The notes under the pieces are model-generated. The model ran no database searches. It was given only the letters and a program-made list of their open reading frames with translations, and was not told the origin of the DNA. Of a stretch of DNA of 64,000 nucleotides, positions 10,390 through 20,393 are shown in pieces. Within the stretch, counting starts at the first letter, position 1. Every line of letters begins with the position of its first letter. Made by a program: the position numbers and the translations under genes. Source of the stretch: Opitutales bacterium UBA5694 (lineage in GTDB: Bacteria > Verrucomicrobiota > Verrucomicrobiia > Opitutales > Opitutaceae); assembly GCA_002420185.1 (NCBI GenBank), contig DIHO01000012.1, positions 174,880-238,879 on the forward strand, in the 5' to 3' direction.

Positions 10390-11829
10390 TCATGCGAGAA
10401 TATCATTGACGACACGAGCCTCTTCTACGCCGGTCAGTTTCTGGTCGAGACCTTGGTGGGGAAATACCAGCTTGTTGTGGTCGATACCTAGTTGGTGGAA
10501 CATGGTGGCATGCAGATCGCGGACATGTACCGGATTTTTGACGACGTTATAGCAGAAATCATCCGTCTGACCGTAGCTGATTCCGCCTTTGATTCCACCG
10601 CCGGCCATCCAAGTTGTGAAGCAACGAGGATGATGGTCGCGGCCATAGTTTCCTCTGTCACCTGGTGTGAGGTTCTGTGCAAAGGTCGTTCGACCAAATT
10701 CACCGGCAAACACGACCAGAGTATCTTTTAGCAAGCCTCTTTGCTTCAGGTCAGTTAGCAATCCAGATATCGGCTGATCAATATCGCGAGCCTGTCCTCG
10801 CAAATGCAGAGGAAGCTGTCGGTGGTGATCCCACCCCCGATGGAAAAGTTGAATGAAACGTACGTCCCGCTCCGCCATGCGACGGGCTAGTAAACAATTG
10901 CGTGCGAAAGATCCGGACTGATGTACCTCAGGGCCGTACATGCCGAGCGTTTCCTCACTTTCTTGATTCAGGTCGGTAAGCTCTGGCACAGAGGCTTGCA
11001 TACGGAAAGCCATTTCCTGTTGAGCAATGGATGTTTGGATTTCCGGATCTCCGGTCACAAGTTGCTGCTCGGCGTTGACTTTGCTAACAAAATCGAGCAT
11101 CTTGTTGCGTGCTTTTCGATCGACGCCTTTGGGATTCGAAAGAAATAACACGGGATCACCAACCGATTGGAACGCAATACCCTGGTGCTTGCCGGGAAGA
11201 AAACCGGTGCCCCAAAGGCGGCTGTAAAGAGCTTGAACATTCGTCTTTCCAGACCAAAAGGCGGACGACAAAACCACAAAATCCGGCAGATCACGATTTA
11301 AGGTTCCCAGTCCATAACTAAGCCACGATCCCATGCTCGCCCTACCGGGCATCTCAGATCCGGTACAGAAAAATGTCTTGGCTGGGTCGTGATTGATCGC
11401 CTCCGTATGAGTGGATTTGATCATGCAAATATCATCTGCATGTTTAGACAGGTGCGGTAGAAGCTCGCTCATTACCAATCCGCTTTCCCCTTGTGGTGCA
11501 AACTTGAAAATCGAAGCACAGATTTCTTGTTTCTTGCCACGAGTCATTGTAGTGACTCGTTGTCCACGACTGATTTCAGGTGGAAGTGACTGTCCGTGCA
11601 GTTTTTCCAATCCGGGCTTGTAATCGAATAGGTCAAGCTGACTAGGTGCTCCGGCCATGAAGAGGAAAATAACCCGCTTTGCCTTGGCCGTATGATGCAG
11701 ACCTGGCTGAGCGGTAGCTACGAGGGGAGTCATCGATCCGCCTATTGCAGCGACGCCCAAGCCAACTGAGGCCCGCTTGATAAATTGCCGTCGATTGAGT
11801 TGGTCGCAAAATGACTGGAATTGGTCCAT
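10390..11829 (-). CDS. DUF1501 family exported protein (second copy)
   Basis: 479 residues with a Tat signal (RRQFIK at 13-18, hydrophobic segment after it). It shares MAGAPSQLD, FAGEFGRT and GRDHHP with the DUF1501 protein at 5155-6621 and is clearly its paralogue, though the two differ throughout, so the duplication is not recent. It follows the PSD1 gene at 11832 with only two bases between, implying translational coupling. The role is unknown; the fold class suggests a metal-dependent hydrolase of phosphate or sulfate esters. Confidence 0.88.
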   Translation of the reverse strand: MDQFQSFCDQLNRRQFIKRASVGLGVAAIGGSMTPLVATAQPGLHHTAKAKRVIFLFMAGAPSQLDLFDYKPGLEKLHGQSLPPEISRGQRVTTMTRGKKQEICASIFKFAPQGESGLVMSELLPHLSKHADDICMIKSTHTEAINHDPAKTFFCTGSEMPGRASMGSWLSYGLGTLNRDLPDFVVLSSAFWSGKTNVQALYSRLWGTGFLPGKHQGIAFQSVGDPVLFLSNPKGVDRKARNKMLDFVSKVNAEQQLVTGDPEIQTSIAQQEMAFRMQASVPELTDLNQESEETLGMYGPEVHQSGSFARNCLLARRMAERDVRFIQLFHRGWDHHRQLPLHLRGQARDIDQPISGLLTDLKQRGLLKDTLVVFAGEFGRTTFAQNLTPGDRGNYGRDHHPRCFTTWMAGGGIKGGISYGQTDDFCYNVVKNPVHVRDLHATMFHQLGIDHNKLVFPHQGLDQKLTGVEEARVVNDILA

Positions 11830-11831
11830 GG

Positions 11832-14765
11832 CTATCGTCTTACTTTGGCGAGTTCGAGATTAAGAAGGCTGTGAGTCATCATCGTCCAGGCAGCGAGCTC
11901 CACACGCTTGCTAAAATCGGTGCCATCTAACTCGGGTGTAAGGGCCCTGGTTAGTGCTGCGTCATTTTGGTAAATTTCAGAAAACTCCACGAAGGTTTTC
12001 TTCATGAGTTCGAGACGGTCTTTCGCGGGCAAATGGGAAGTAATCTTTTCGTAAGTTAAGCGTAGCCGGCTTTCCAGACCATCGGTTTCCTCAAGCGTCT
12101 GTTTCGCGCAGGTCTTGGCCGCTTTGAAGTACTCTTCCTCATTCATCATGAGCAGAGCCTGAAGGGAGGTATTCGTACGTTCTCGCCTGGGCAAACAAAA
12201 TTCCCGCGATGGAGCGTTCATGATTGTCATTTGCGGTGGGGGAATGGCACGTCTCCAAAAAGTGTAAAGGCTCCGACGATAGATGTTATCATCGCTATCA
12301 GGAACATAAGGCCGATTTGCCACCATGTTCACCATTTCCCATAAGCCCGGTGGCTGGGGTGGCCTAACACTTTTACCGTACATGGTATTATTGAGCTGGC
12401 CGCTCACCGCCAAGATTTGATCACGAATCACCTCCGCATCTAGACGGTAGCGAGAGGCTCGTGCCAGTTGCCGGTTCTCCGGATCTTTTTTGTAGGCTTT
12501 AGGATCGGCGTCAGAACTTTGCTTGTAGGTCCTAGAAAGTAGAATCGACCGAAATAGTTTTTTAACGTCCCACCCGGTTTCCATAAAGGTGACCGCTAAC
12601 TCATCTAGCAACTCGGGATGGCTGGGCCACTCCCCTTGCGCCCCAAGGTCCTCAGAGGTTCTGACTAAGCCAACGCCGAAAATTTGTTGCCAGAAACGAT
12701 TAACCGCCACTCGACTGGTCAGTGGGTGGTTGGGGGCGACAAGCCATTCGGCTAAGTCCATGCGGGTATACATTTCTTTTTTCTTTTTCATCGGAGGCAG
12801 AAAAGCCGGCGTGTTACGTTCAACAGGCACATCAGGAGCATCGTAGGCCCCGCCTATAAACATCGTCGCCTGCCGAGGGGGGGTCATTTCTGACATGATC
12901 ATCGCGCCAGGAATCGTATGGTAAAAGGCAGTTCGCTTGGCCTTCAAATCGGCGATCCGTTTTTGAGCCTCCAATACTTCTTTCGAACGTACTCGATTAG
13001 TCCACTCACTCTCGTGTTTGGGATTATGCACTTCGGTGGCAGCCACCCAGGAAGATCCCTCATCGATACTCACTTTCCAATCGGGACTTGTTGTAAAGAA
13101 CTGAGTGTCGACCCCCGTTCCATATTCAAGAATAAAAGCAAACCCCGATTTCTCGGTGGTTTTTGCCGTAATAAGATTTTCCCCGGATATAAGAAGGTCA
13201 CTTAATTCCGCTGCCACTCCATCCTTCAAAGTGAGTGCATTCCCGAGGGAAACACCATTCACGAATACCTCCGTTTTCGGAATATGCGCAATAGTTTCCT
13301 CAGTATTTTTAACATCGTTCGCTTCGGTTGCGGCACCATCTTTCGATTGACGAAGGTTACCCTGAAAAGCACCTCTCTTAGCTCCGACTGCTTTTGGCAG
13401 ACCAACAAATCGAGCTATGGCGTATTCAGGTTTTTCAGACAGTTCTAATATGGTTCTAAAATCGACGCTTGGGGAAGGGCGGGAGGCTTCGTGCCAAATC
13501 CAAGGAACCGCTACTTTTGAAAAATCTTTCGGCCATTTATCTGATAATCCTTGGCGCCGCACTATCGCTCCGAGTTCGAATTCAAGTGCCTGCAATCTTC
13601 CATCGAAGTCGGCTAGTTGTTTTTCCTGTTTCGGGGTGGTAAGATTTATGAATGGTGGCTGAAGACCTCGCTCGGGTTCACCACCTGTTTCGGGCGCACC
13701 ACTAAAGTTATTGAAAAAGGCGTAGAGCTGGTAATAGTCCTTTTGGGTAAGCGGGTCGTATTTATGATCGTGGCACTGAGCACATTGAACCGTCAGTCCA
13801 AGGAAAGTCGTACCGAAGGCTTCGACGCGATCGACAACGTTTTTATGCAAGCTCTCCTCGGGAAGTGCCGTTCCTTTGTCGATGATCATGTGCAAACGAT
13901 TGAATCCAGATGCGACTAATTGATCCAGACTTGGATCATTAAATACATCACCAGCCAACTGATACTTAATGAAATCATCAAACGGCAGGTTTTCATTGAA
14001 GGAACGAATCAACCAGTCACGATAAGTGGAAAAATCGCGATCGAAATCGTGGTGCATGCCATTTGTATCAGCCAGCCGAACCAAATCTGCCCAATAACGA
14101 GTCATGTGTTCGCCATAAGCAGAGCTGTTTAGCAAGCGTTCAACGAGATTTTCATATGCGTTAGAGCCGCGGTCATCTAGAAATTCCCGGATTTCGCTCA
14201 CAGTCGGGGGAAGGCCAGTGAGATCGAATGACAAGCGCCTGATCAGAGTCCGTCTGTCCGCTTCCTCATTTAGTCGCAATCCTTTCGTGCGAAGTGAAGC
14301 GTTTACAATTTGATCGATAGTATTATCATAGCTCTTGTCTTCACTTTCTGGAATGTAACGTTGCGGTGGCACGAATGCCCAGAAATCCTGGTACTCGCCA
14401 CCTTCTTTGATCCACTGTGTGATGCGATCAATTTCGTCTTCAGTGAGCGGGGCTTTGTGCGAGTCTGCTGGTGGCATAAACTCGTCTTCGTATTCGGAAG
14501 TGATGCGAAACCAAAGCTCGCTCTCCTCGGGTTTACCCGGTTTGACGATGTGGTAGCCATCCCTGGGGGTGAGTGCTCCGAGCTTGCCTTCAGCGATGTC
14601 TAACCGAAGTTCCTCTTTGCGATCCTCCTGGTCGGGTCCGTGGCAATGGAAGCACTTGTTAGAGAGAATCGGACGAATGTCCCGATTGAAATTGATGCTC
14701 TTACCCGCAAATGAAAGACTGATAGCGTTAGATAGTAAGTATATGTATATAAATTTTTTCAACAA
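11832..14765 (-). CDS. PSD1-type cytochrome protein with beta-sandwich insert (DUF1549/DUF1553)
   Basis: 977 residues with a short signal peptide. PSCyt1 module with CFHCH (C38, C41, H42), DUF1549 with a CAQCHDHKYDP motif, a central segment (about 400-600) unlike the LamG region of the other copy and resembling a galactose-binding-like beta sandwich, and C-terminal DUF1553 with SREFCLPRRERTNTSLQAL. Same two-gene arrangement as at 5155-9891. The different central inserts suggest the two pairs handle different ligands. A periplasmic redox role is inferred from the heme motifs only. Confidence 0.87.
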   Translation of the reverse strand: MLKKFIYIYLLSNAISLSFAGKSINFNRDIRPILSNKCFHCHGPDQEDRKEELRLDIAEGKLGALTPRDGYHIVKPGKPEESELWFRITSEYEDEFMPPADSHKAPLTEDEIDRITQWIKEGGEYQDFWAFVPPQRYIPESEDKSYDNTIDQIVNASLRTKGLRLNEEADRRTLIRRLSFDLTGLPPTVSEIREFLDDRGSNAYENLVERLLNSSAYGEHMTRYWADLVRLADTNGMHHDFDRDFSTYRDWLIRSFNENLPFDDFIKYQLAGDVFNDPSLDQLVASGFNRLHMIIDKGTALPEESLHKNVVDRVEAFGTTFLGLTVQCAQCHDHKYDPLTQKDYYQLYAFFNNFSGAPETGGEPERGLQPPFINLTTPKQEKQLADFDGRLQALEFELGAIVRRQGLSDKWPKDFSKVAVPWIWHEASRPSPSVDFRTILELSEKPEYAIARFVGLPKAVGAKRGAFQGNLRQSKDGAATEANDVKNTEETIAHIPKTEVFVNGVSLGNALTLKDGVAAELSDLLISGENLITAKTTEKSGFAFILEYGTGVDTQFFTTSPDWKVSIDEGSSWVAATEVHNPKHESEWTNRVRSKEVLEAQKRIADLKAKRTAFYHTIPGAMIMSEMTPPRQATMFIGGAYDAPDVPVERNTPAFLPPMKKKKEMYTRMDLAEWLVAPNHPLTSRVAVNRFWQQIFGVGLVRTSEDLGAQGEWPSHPELLDELAVTFMETGWDVKKLFRSILLSRTYKQSSDADPKAYKKDPENRQLARASRYRLDAEVIRDQILAVSGQLNNTMYGKSVRPPQPPGLWEMVNMVANRPYVPDSDDNIYRRSLYTFWRRAIPPPQMTIMNAPSREFCLPRRERTNTSLQALLMMNEEEYFKAAKTCAKQTLEETDGLESRLRLTYEKITSHLPAKDRLELMKKTFVEFSEIYQNDAALTRALTPELDGTDFSKRVELAAWTMMTHSLLNLELAKVRR

Positions 14766-15004
14766 TACGAAGGTTAGTGTACGGGAGGTTCGGGGTCAAC
14801 GACGTAAGCCTGCGTTTTGACCGTGAGTAAAACAATAAATTATCATTCAGATCGTTAAAAATATCAGGACTCCCTGGCCATTTGCTGTTACAGGCCCACA
14901 AGGTAGACTGTGGTTCAATAGGATTTTGCAGTTGCTAGTTCTCTTGGCATCTGTGTGATTTGCCGGAGTTTGGAATGTGAGGATAGCTAATTCAGTGTAT
15001 CAAA

Positions 15005-15804
15005 TTGAAACGGTTATTGTTAGTGACTGTTTTGACCGTGGTTCTAGTGGGCACGTTTGTCCTTGCCCAGCATTGTAGGGGGGTTGGTCGCGAGTATGTG
15101 GATCGCAGCGAGTTACCGATTTGGGAGAATGAGGAGGGGTTGTAAGAGGACGTATTCACCTTCGTGCGTATCCGCTATCTTCCGCATGGTCGGCACGGAT
15201 GGGATGGCGACTATCCGGAAGCCGATTTGGATATATCGTATCGGCTACAGGAGTTGACATCGATCGAGGTCGACCCGAATCCGGTGGTGCTTGAATTGAA
15301 GGATAGGGATTTGAGGAATTATCCTTTTGCTTTTTTGATTACACCCTGGTCGGTCAATTTTTCCGATGCTGAGATAGCGGGGTTTAGAGACTACCTATTG
15401 AGCGGTGGTTTCCTGATGGTAGATGAATTTTGGGGAACGCAGCATTGGGATCTCTTTTACTTCCAAATCATGCGAGCGTTCCCCGAATGTGAACCGCGAG
15501 AGCCTCCCCTTTAGCACGAGATATTCTACAATGCCTATGACTTTAAGGAGAAGCCCCAGTTTGTACCGATACACATATGGTGACAAGGTTACAGCTACCA
15601 TCCGATGCCAGGATTGGCGGAGGATTCCGAACCTCACTAATATATATATTGGATGATACGGGCCGAATCATGGTTCTTTTAGGCTTCAATAACGTCCTAG
15701 TCGACGGCTTGGAACGGGAGGGCGAGGAGTTTTTTCGTTAATACTCTGAGCGCAACTCTTATCCGATGGGGATAAACATTATCACTTAGGTCATGACCCA
15801 TTAA
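15005..15804 (+). pseudogene. Decayed DUF4159 gene
   Basis: From a possible TTG start at 15005 the frame reads a signal peptide (KRLLLVTVLTVVLVG), then DUF4159 features: DGDYPEADLDISYRLQ, RDYLLSGGFLMVDEFWG and, after a frame change near 15650, DDTGRIMVLLGFNN and SYPMGINIIT. In-frame stops occur at 15143 (TAA) and 15512 (TAG), followed by further stops, a frameshift and two more stops before 15804. DUF4159 proteins are exported and usually sit in operons with MoxR/vWA-type genes; none is here. The residual similarity to the intact family remains readable end to end, so inactivation looks fairly recent. Confidence 0.82.
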
Positions 15805-15851
15805 AGCCTTAACGAGTTGCGGTTCATGTCGAGAGTGCCAAGGATTTCGAA

Positions 15852-16733
15852 ATGAGGATTAAATTATCTGTAGCGGTATGCGTATTTTTAGCAGGTTTGA
15901 CTGTCGCAAAAGGGGATGATTTGATATTTCAGGAAGACTCGGAATGGGAGCTTGTTTCTGGTGGTCATCAGTTTGCGGAGGGTATGGCTTGGGACAAGGA
16001 GGGGCATTTCTATTTTACGGATGTCCCCCGGTCGCTGTTGTACAAGGTGGATGCCAATACGGGTGAAAGAATCATGATTGACGACAATACCGGCAGGGCG
16101 AATGGGATTGCTTTTGGCCCGGATGGGCGACTCTATGGCTGCTCTCGAGGAGCGAGCCGAATTTATGCTTGGGACCCTATTACATGGGGCAAGGTAGCGG
16201 TGGCAACAGGTCCAGCGTCAAACGATATTGCGATTTTGAAAGACGGAACTATCTTTTTTACTGATCCCGGAGAAAACAACGTATGGCGGATCGATGCGAA
16301 AAGTAGGGAGTTGACGAAGGCGGCCGATCCGAAGTGGATGCCCAATGGGATTTCGCTTTCGTTGGACCAGAAGACGCTGCTCGTCGCGGAGTTCAATTCC
16401 GGAACGATTCATGGGTTTTCCATCGATTCATTGGGACAACTGAAAGGAAAGAGCTCGCCCACCTATCGGCTGGGGATCCCATCGAATGGGCTGGGTCGAC
16501 TAGATGGGATGCAGCCACTTAAGGATGGACGTCTGTTGATCGGTACTGCATTGGGAATACAAATTGCCTCTCGGTTAGGGAAGGAAGGTGCGCATCCCTT
16601 GATCGTTGTTCCTTCGCCGGACAACCGTCCGCGCTGCAACTACGCCCGCATCAGTCCTGATGGGCAATGGCTTTATGCGGCATTCGCCAAGGACATCCTT
16701 CGTCGTCAGTTGGTGGAAGGAGTCAACCACTGA
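15852..16733 (+). CDS. SMP-30/gluconolactonase-like secreted protein
   Basis: 293 residues with a signal peptide (to about residue 21). The body is a six-bladed propeller of the SMP-30/gluconolactonase/LRE type: FAEGMAWDKEGHFYFTDV, NGIAFGPDGRLYGC, FFTDP and WMPNGISLS match the blades carrying the calcium ligands (Glu, Asn, Asp). Members hydrolyse sugar lactones in the periplasm. An AAGGA ribosome binding site lies seven bases before the ATG, one of the few in this window. It is followed by a membrane-anchored PQQ-type propeller on the same strand. Confidence 0.85.
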   Translation: MRIKLSVAVCVFLAGLTVAKGDDLIFQEDSEWELVSGGHQFAEGMAWDKEGHFYFTDVPRSLLYKVDANTGERIMIDDNTGRANGIAFGPDGRLYGCSRGASRIYAWDPITWGKVAVATGPASNDIAILKDGTIFFTDPGENNVWRIDAKSRELTKAADPKWMPNGISLSLDQKTLLVAEFNSGTIHGFSIDSLGQLKGKSSPTYRLGIPSNGLGRLDGMQPLKDGRLLIGTALGIQIASRLGKEGAHPLIVVPSPDNRPRCNYARISPDGQWLYAAFAKDILRRQLVEGVNH

Positions 16734-16796
16734 GAAGATGGGGAGGGTGGTTGCTAATCCTTGAATAGTTGTCCACATGATGAAGGAGTTGAGATT

Positions 16797-18320
16797 ATGA
16801 AAGCACGTTGGTGGCCGCTCGTTCTGATCTGGGTGCTTGGCGTTTCAACGATCTGTGTCGTCCTCCTTCTTCAGGATAGCGAGGTCGGTGCTCGACAGGC
16901 GATGGTCATGAAAATGACAGGAGTGGCGATCGTGTGCTTCGTACTGTCGATCTTTTGGCTACTCTTGTTTTCGGGTCTCAGGGCGAAGTATCGGTTTCAG
17001 GTTCTGGGACTCGCTGGCCTGATATTGTTGCTATTAGCGAGCACGGCAAGATACGGAGGCGTTACGGGGGATTTGGTTCCAATCTTCACCTGGAGATGGT
17101 CTCAGCCACCGGTGGCTAGAGTTGAAGAAGCGACTCTTCCAATGCGAGAAACGAATGGCGCATTTCCGCAGTTTTTGGGACCGCATCGGAATGCCTCGAT
17201 TCCAGGAATCCGGCTGAAGAAGAACTGGTCTGAGTTTCCTCCAAAGCTTCTCTGGCGAAAGCCGATAGGTGAAGCTTGGTCTGGATTTGCGATTTCAGGC
17301 AACAGAGCGATTACGCAGGAGCAGGATGGCGAGGAGGAGTTGGTATCCTGTTTTGAATTGGTCTCGGGGGAGTTGTCTTGGCAGTCGCGAAACACGGCCA
17401 GATACGACAATCCGTTAGGAGGAATTGGGCCGCGAGCCACTCCGACGATAGATGGGGATCGCGTTTACACGATTGGGGCGACTGGCTTTTTTGCATGTCG
17501 TTTAGTGGAATCGGGTAATCTGGTCTATTCACTCGATTTATTAGAAGAACATAGCGCGCCGTTGCCTGATTGGGGGGTGGCCGGCTCTCCTTTGATTTTC
17601 AAAAACCTCGTTATTCTGAGTGCGGGCGGCTCCGAGGGGCATTCTCTTGTGGCGTACGACAAGTTGACCGGAAAACTCGTTTGGCGAGGAGGAAGCGACA
17701 AAGCCCACTGGAGTTCTCCGGTTGTCTACCAAGTGGATGGCGAAGATCAGGTTCTTATCTTCAACAAAGGAGGTGTAGTGGGACATGACGTCGAAGATGG
17801 AAGCGTTTTGTGGGAATTTCCGTGGACAAGATCTACCGGAACGCCTCGCGTTGCGATCCCCGTCCAGATTTCCGAAAACCGTTTTGTAATATCGAGTGGA
17901 TACGGAGCGGGTGCTTCGATGTTCGAGATCCAGAAAGCTGAAAGTGGATATGTAGCCAAGGAATTGTGGAAGAGCCTTCATCTGAAATCCAAGTTCAATA
18001 ACTTTGTATTAAGTGATGGCTATTTGTATGGATTGGACGATGGAATGTTAACCTGTATCGAGGTGGAAACCGGTCTTAGGACTTGGAAACAAGGCCGTTA
18101 TGGTCATGGGCAATTATTATTGGGAGATGATTGGTTGTTACTGATGGCAGAGAACGGAGAGGCGATTCTACTTGAGCCGAATTCAGAAGAAACAGAGATT
18201 TTAGGATCGTTTGCAGCCTTGGAAGGAAAAAGCTGGAATCCACCCGCGTTGGTGGGATCCCTATTGTTGGTTCGCAACCATCTAGAGGTGGCATGCTATC
18301 GTCTGCCGCTGGAAGAATAG
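16797..18320 (+). CDS. Membrane-anchored PQQ-like beta-propeller protein
   Basis: 507 residues from ATG at 16797, chosen because AAGGAG (16783-16788) sits eight bases upstream; a longer TTG start at 16761 lacks one. Three hydrophobic segments lie within the first ~100 residues (WPLVLIWVLGVSTICVVLL, then about 40-60 and 65-85). The rest is a PQQ-type beta-propeller with repeated blade signatures (AYDKLTGKLVWR, DVEDGSVLWEF, CIEVETGLRTWK) and an N-terminal FPQFLGPHRNASIPGI typical of Verrucomicrobia/Planctomycetes members. It may bind a quinone cofactor or act as a BamB-like scaffold; catalytic residues cannot be assigned. Confidence 0.82.
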   Translation: MKARWWPLVLIWVLGVSTICVVLLLQDSEVGARQAMVMKMTGVAIVCFVLSIFWLLLFSGLRAKYRFQVLGLAGLILLLLASTARYGGVTGDLVPIFTWRWSQPPVARVEEATLPMRETNGAFPQFLGPHRNASIPGIRLKKNWSEFPPKLLWRKPIGEAWSGFAISGNRAITQEQDGEEELVSCFELVSGELSWQSRNTARYDNPLGGIGPRATPTIDGDRVYTIGATGFFACRLVESGNLVYSLDLLEEHSAPLPDWGVAGSPLIFKNLVILSAGGSEGHSLVAYDKLTGKLVWRGGSDKAHWSSPVVYQVDGEDQVLIFNKGGVVGHDVEDGSVLWEFPWTRSTGTPRVAIPVQISENRFVISSGYGAGASMFEIQKAESGYVAKELWKSLHLKSKFNNFVLSDGYLYGLDDGMLTCIEVETGLRTWKQGRYGHGQLLLGDDWLLLMAENGEAILLEPNSEETEILGSFAALEGKSWNPPALVGSLLLVRNHLEVACYRLPLEE

Positions 18321-18359
18321 CTTTGAATAGTAGGCGTCTTTCAGGGATCTGTAAGCTTT

Positions 18360-18788
18360 ATGGAGGAAAACAAAGAGCGTATTCCGACTGAGAGAGAAAT
18401 TTCTCTCTGTCCTTGCAAGAGTCAGCTCAACTACGGGATATGTTGCCGACCTTTCCATTTCGGTCAGGAGAAGCCAAAAACAGCGGAGCAGCTCATGCGT
18501 TCGCGCTACAGTGCTTACTTTTTCCGAAAAGTGGACTATCTTGTCGAAACGACGCATCCAGACACGCGAGCCCCAGGTCTAAGGGAGGAACTTCAGAAGA
18601 CGATTCACGAAGCTAATTGGAGCTTTCTTACCATTCTCGCCAAGATGCGAGGGGGAGAGTTGGATAAAGCGGGTAAAGTGGATTTCGTGGCGGAGTACTT
18701 TGTCAATGGAGAGCCCTTCGAGCTTCACGAATGCTCGCGATTCAAACGCTACAAGGGCGCTTGGAAGTATCTAGACGATAAAGGTTAG
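18360..18788 (+). CDS. YchJ-like SEC-C motif protein
   Basis: 142 residues. The N-terminus has a zinc-binding cysteine cluster (LCPCKSQLNYGICC), followed by the YchJ/UPF0225 core: MRSRYSAYFFRKVDYLVETTHP and FVAEYFVNGE. The NTF2-like domain and zinc knuckle are known; the biological role is not. It has the length usual for the family and lies 39 bases after the propeller gene, probably transcribed with it. Confidence 0.85.
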   Translation: MEENKERIPTEREISLCPCKSQLNYGICCRPFHFGQEKPKTAEQLMRSRYSAYFFRKVDYLVETTHPDTRAPGLREELQKTIHEANWSFLTILAKMRGGELDKAGKVDFVAEYFVNGEPFELHECSRFKRYKGAWKYLDDKG

Positions 18789-19382
18789 ACGGTTAAAGGC
18801 TCTAAGGAGACTTCATTCAGATAGTTAAGGAAATCCTTCTACTTTGAGTGGCTTATGCTCCAGCAAGTTTCGGTTGGTGAGCGAATTCAATGTCGGAAGC
18901 CATCATGAATATACTGGATGGCTTTTCTTGGACTATGGGTCCAGAGCTAAATGTTCCAGCGTGTTTTCGCTTTTTTCTAAGGTTGGTGGATCTTGAAAAG
19001 ACTAGGTTCGTGAACGATGTTGCCGAACTCAGCGGGTTGCTCGTTCTGTTCTTTCAAGCGATTCCTAATCGTCACCAAAGGGTGTTCTTCGGGAATTGCC
19101 TTTGCGTTGCTATTAGCGTAATGTCCCTCAAAATACACGCAGATTGCTTTTGAAATACTCACGGCTGCCTTGTGGACGTGATCATTGATAAATCCATCAT
19201 CGTTTGGCTCAAATCGGCCTATTCCCATACAGAGAACGGTATCGATCTAGAGTGCGATCAGAAGCGAATTCGATGGGATCTATTCCAAGAAAAGCAAGCG
19301 GTCTCCTTTTTTTTCAGTTGTCGAGGGAGAATATATCTGCAATCCAGAAGTTTCGACTCGCAATCGATGAGAGATTAATAAC
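18789..19382. other. 594-base gap, possible decayed coding sequence on minus strand
   Basis: No recognised gene. A minus-strand frame at 18977-19228 (83 codons) has protein-like composition (EEHPLVTIRNRLKEQNEQ) but a stop seven codons before its first ATG, and I cannot place it in a family. Plus-strand frames here look random. It is best treated as debris of a lost gene or non-coding sequence. Confidence 0.4.
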
Positions 19383-20393
19383 ATGGACCCTATAAGCCAA
19401 GGAGCATTAGGAGCGATTGCAGCTGCGACGCTTTCCAAGCCAGTCCGTTATCGATGGGCCGTAGCGGTAGGTTGGGCGGGCGGAATGCTGGCGGATGTGG
19501 ATGTATTCATTCGTTCCGAATCAGATCCTTTGTTGAATGTTGAGTACCATCGGCACTTTAGCCATTCGCTCGTTTTTATACCGTTAGGGGGACTGATCTG
19601 TGCGGGTCTGTTGTGGATTTTTCTTCGCAGGCTGATAGGGTTTCGCGAGTTGCTGTTTTTTGCTACAGCGGGATATACGACTGCGGGGTTCCTAGATGCC
19701 TGTACGAGTTATGGTACACAGTTACTTTGGCCCTTTTCAGATCTGCGGATTGCCTGGAGTGTCATATCGATAGTCGACCCCGTATTTACGGTTACAATAC
19801 TCGGTCTACTCGCAATTGGTTGGATATGCTCTTGCCGAAAGTGGGCGTGGATGGGGGGCACTTTTGTTTTTGTGTACTTGTCTATCGGTGCTCTTCAGAG
19901 TCATAGAGCTACAAACGCATTGGTCGAACTTGCAAGAAATCGAGGCGAAGAGAGAGCTAGTCGATTTACCGTTAAACCCTCGATCGGAAATTTATTGGTA
20001 TGGCGAGGGATTTATGAGTTTGAGGGGGACTTCCAAGTAGATGCTATCCGAGTGAGCCTTTTGAGTGGGAAGATTCTTGTATACGAGGGTGAGCGCATGA
20101 AAGGGGTTGACCTAGAGAGATTGAAGGGAGGACTTCCGGAGAGCTCGGTGCTGCGGCAGGATCTAGAACGATTCAATCACTTTTCGGCGGGCTACCTGAG
20201 TTGGCATCCCAACCGTCCAGGTGTCATCAGCGACGCGAGGTATGCAATGCTGCCACAGTCGGCGATTCCGTTGTGGGGAATTGAATTCGATCCCAATCAA
20301 CCGCATCGGCACGCTCCGTTTTTAAATTTCCGAGATGCTAGTCCAGAAGCACTGAAAAAGCTATGGTGCCAGATTAAGGGAGAACAGTTATAG
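19383..20393 (+). CDS. YdjM-like membrane-bound metal-dependent hydrolase
   Basis: 336 residues. Starts MDPISQGALGAIAAA and has the family hallmark HRHFSHSLVF (His cluster near residue 57) with an acidic MLADVDVF before it, plus four or more transmembrane segments in the first ~180 residues. This is the YdjM/LexA-regulated membrane hydrolase family (PF04307), inner membrane, substrate unknown. The soluble C-terminal half (about 190-336) is longer than in the E. coli protein. No neighbour suggests a specific role. Confidence 0.85.
   Translation: MDPISQGALGAIAAATLSKPVRYRWAVAVGWAGGMLADVDVFIRSESDPLLNVEYHRHFSHSLVFIPLGGLICAGLLWIFLRRLIGFRELLFFATAGYTTAGFLDACTSYGTQLLWPFSDLRIAWSVISIVDPVFTVTILGLLAIGWICSCRKWAWMGGTFVFVYLSIGALQSHRATNALVELARNRGEERASRFTVKPSIGNLLVWRGIYEFEGDFQVDAIRVSLLSGKILVYEGERMKGVDLERLKGGLPESSVLRQDLERFNHFSAGYLSWHPNRPGVISDARYAMLPQSAIPLWGIEFDPNQPHRHAPFLNFRDASPEALKKLWCQIKGEQL

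Noticed and set aside
10310..10552. Plus-strand frame beginning beside the REP-like element at 10.3 kb.
   Set aside because: It runs antisense through the conserved 3' end of the DUF1501 gene and its only distinctive part is the repeat itself.
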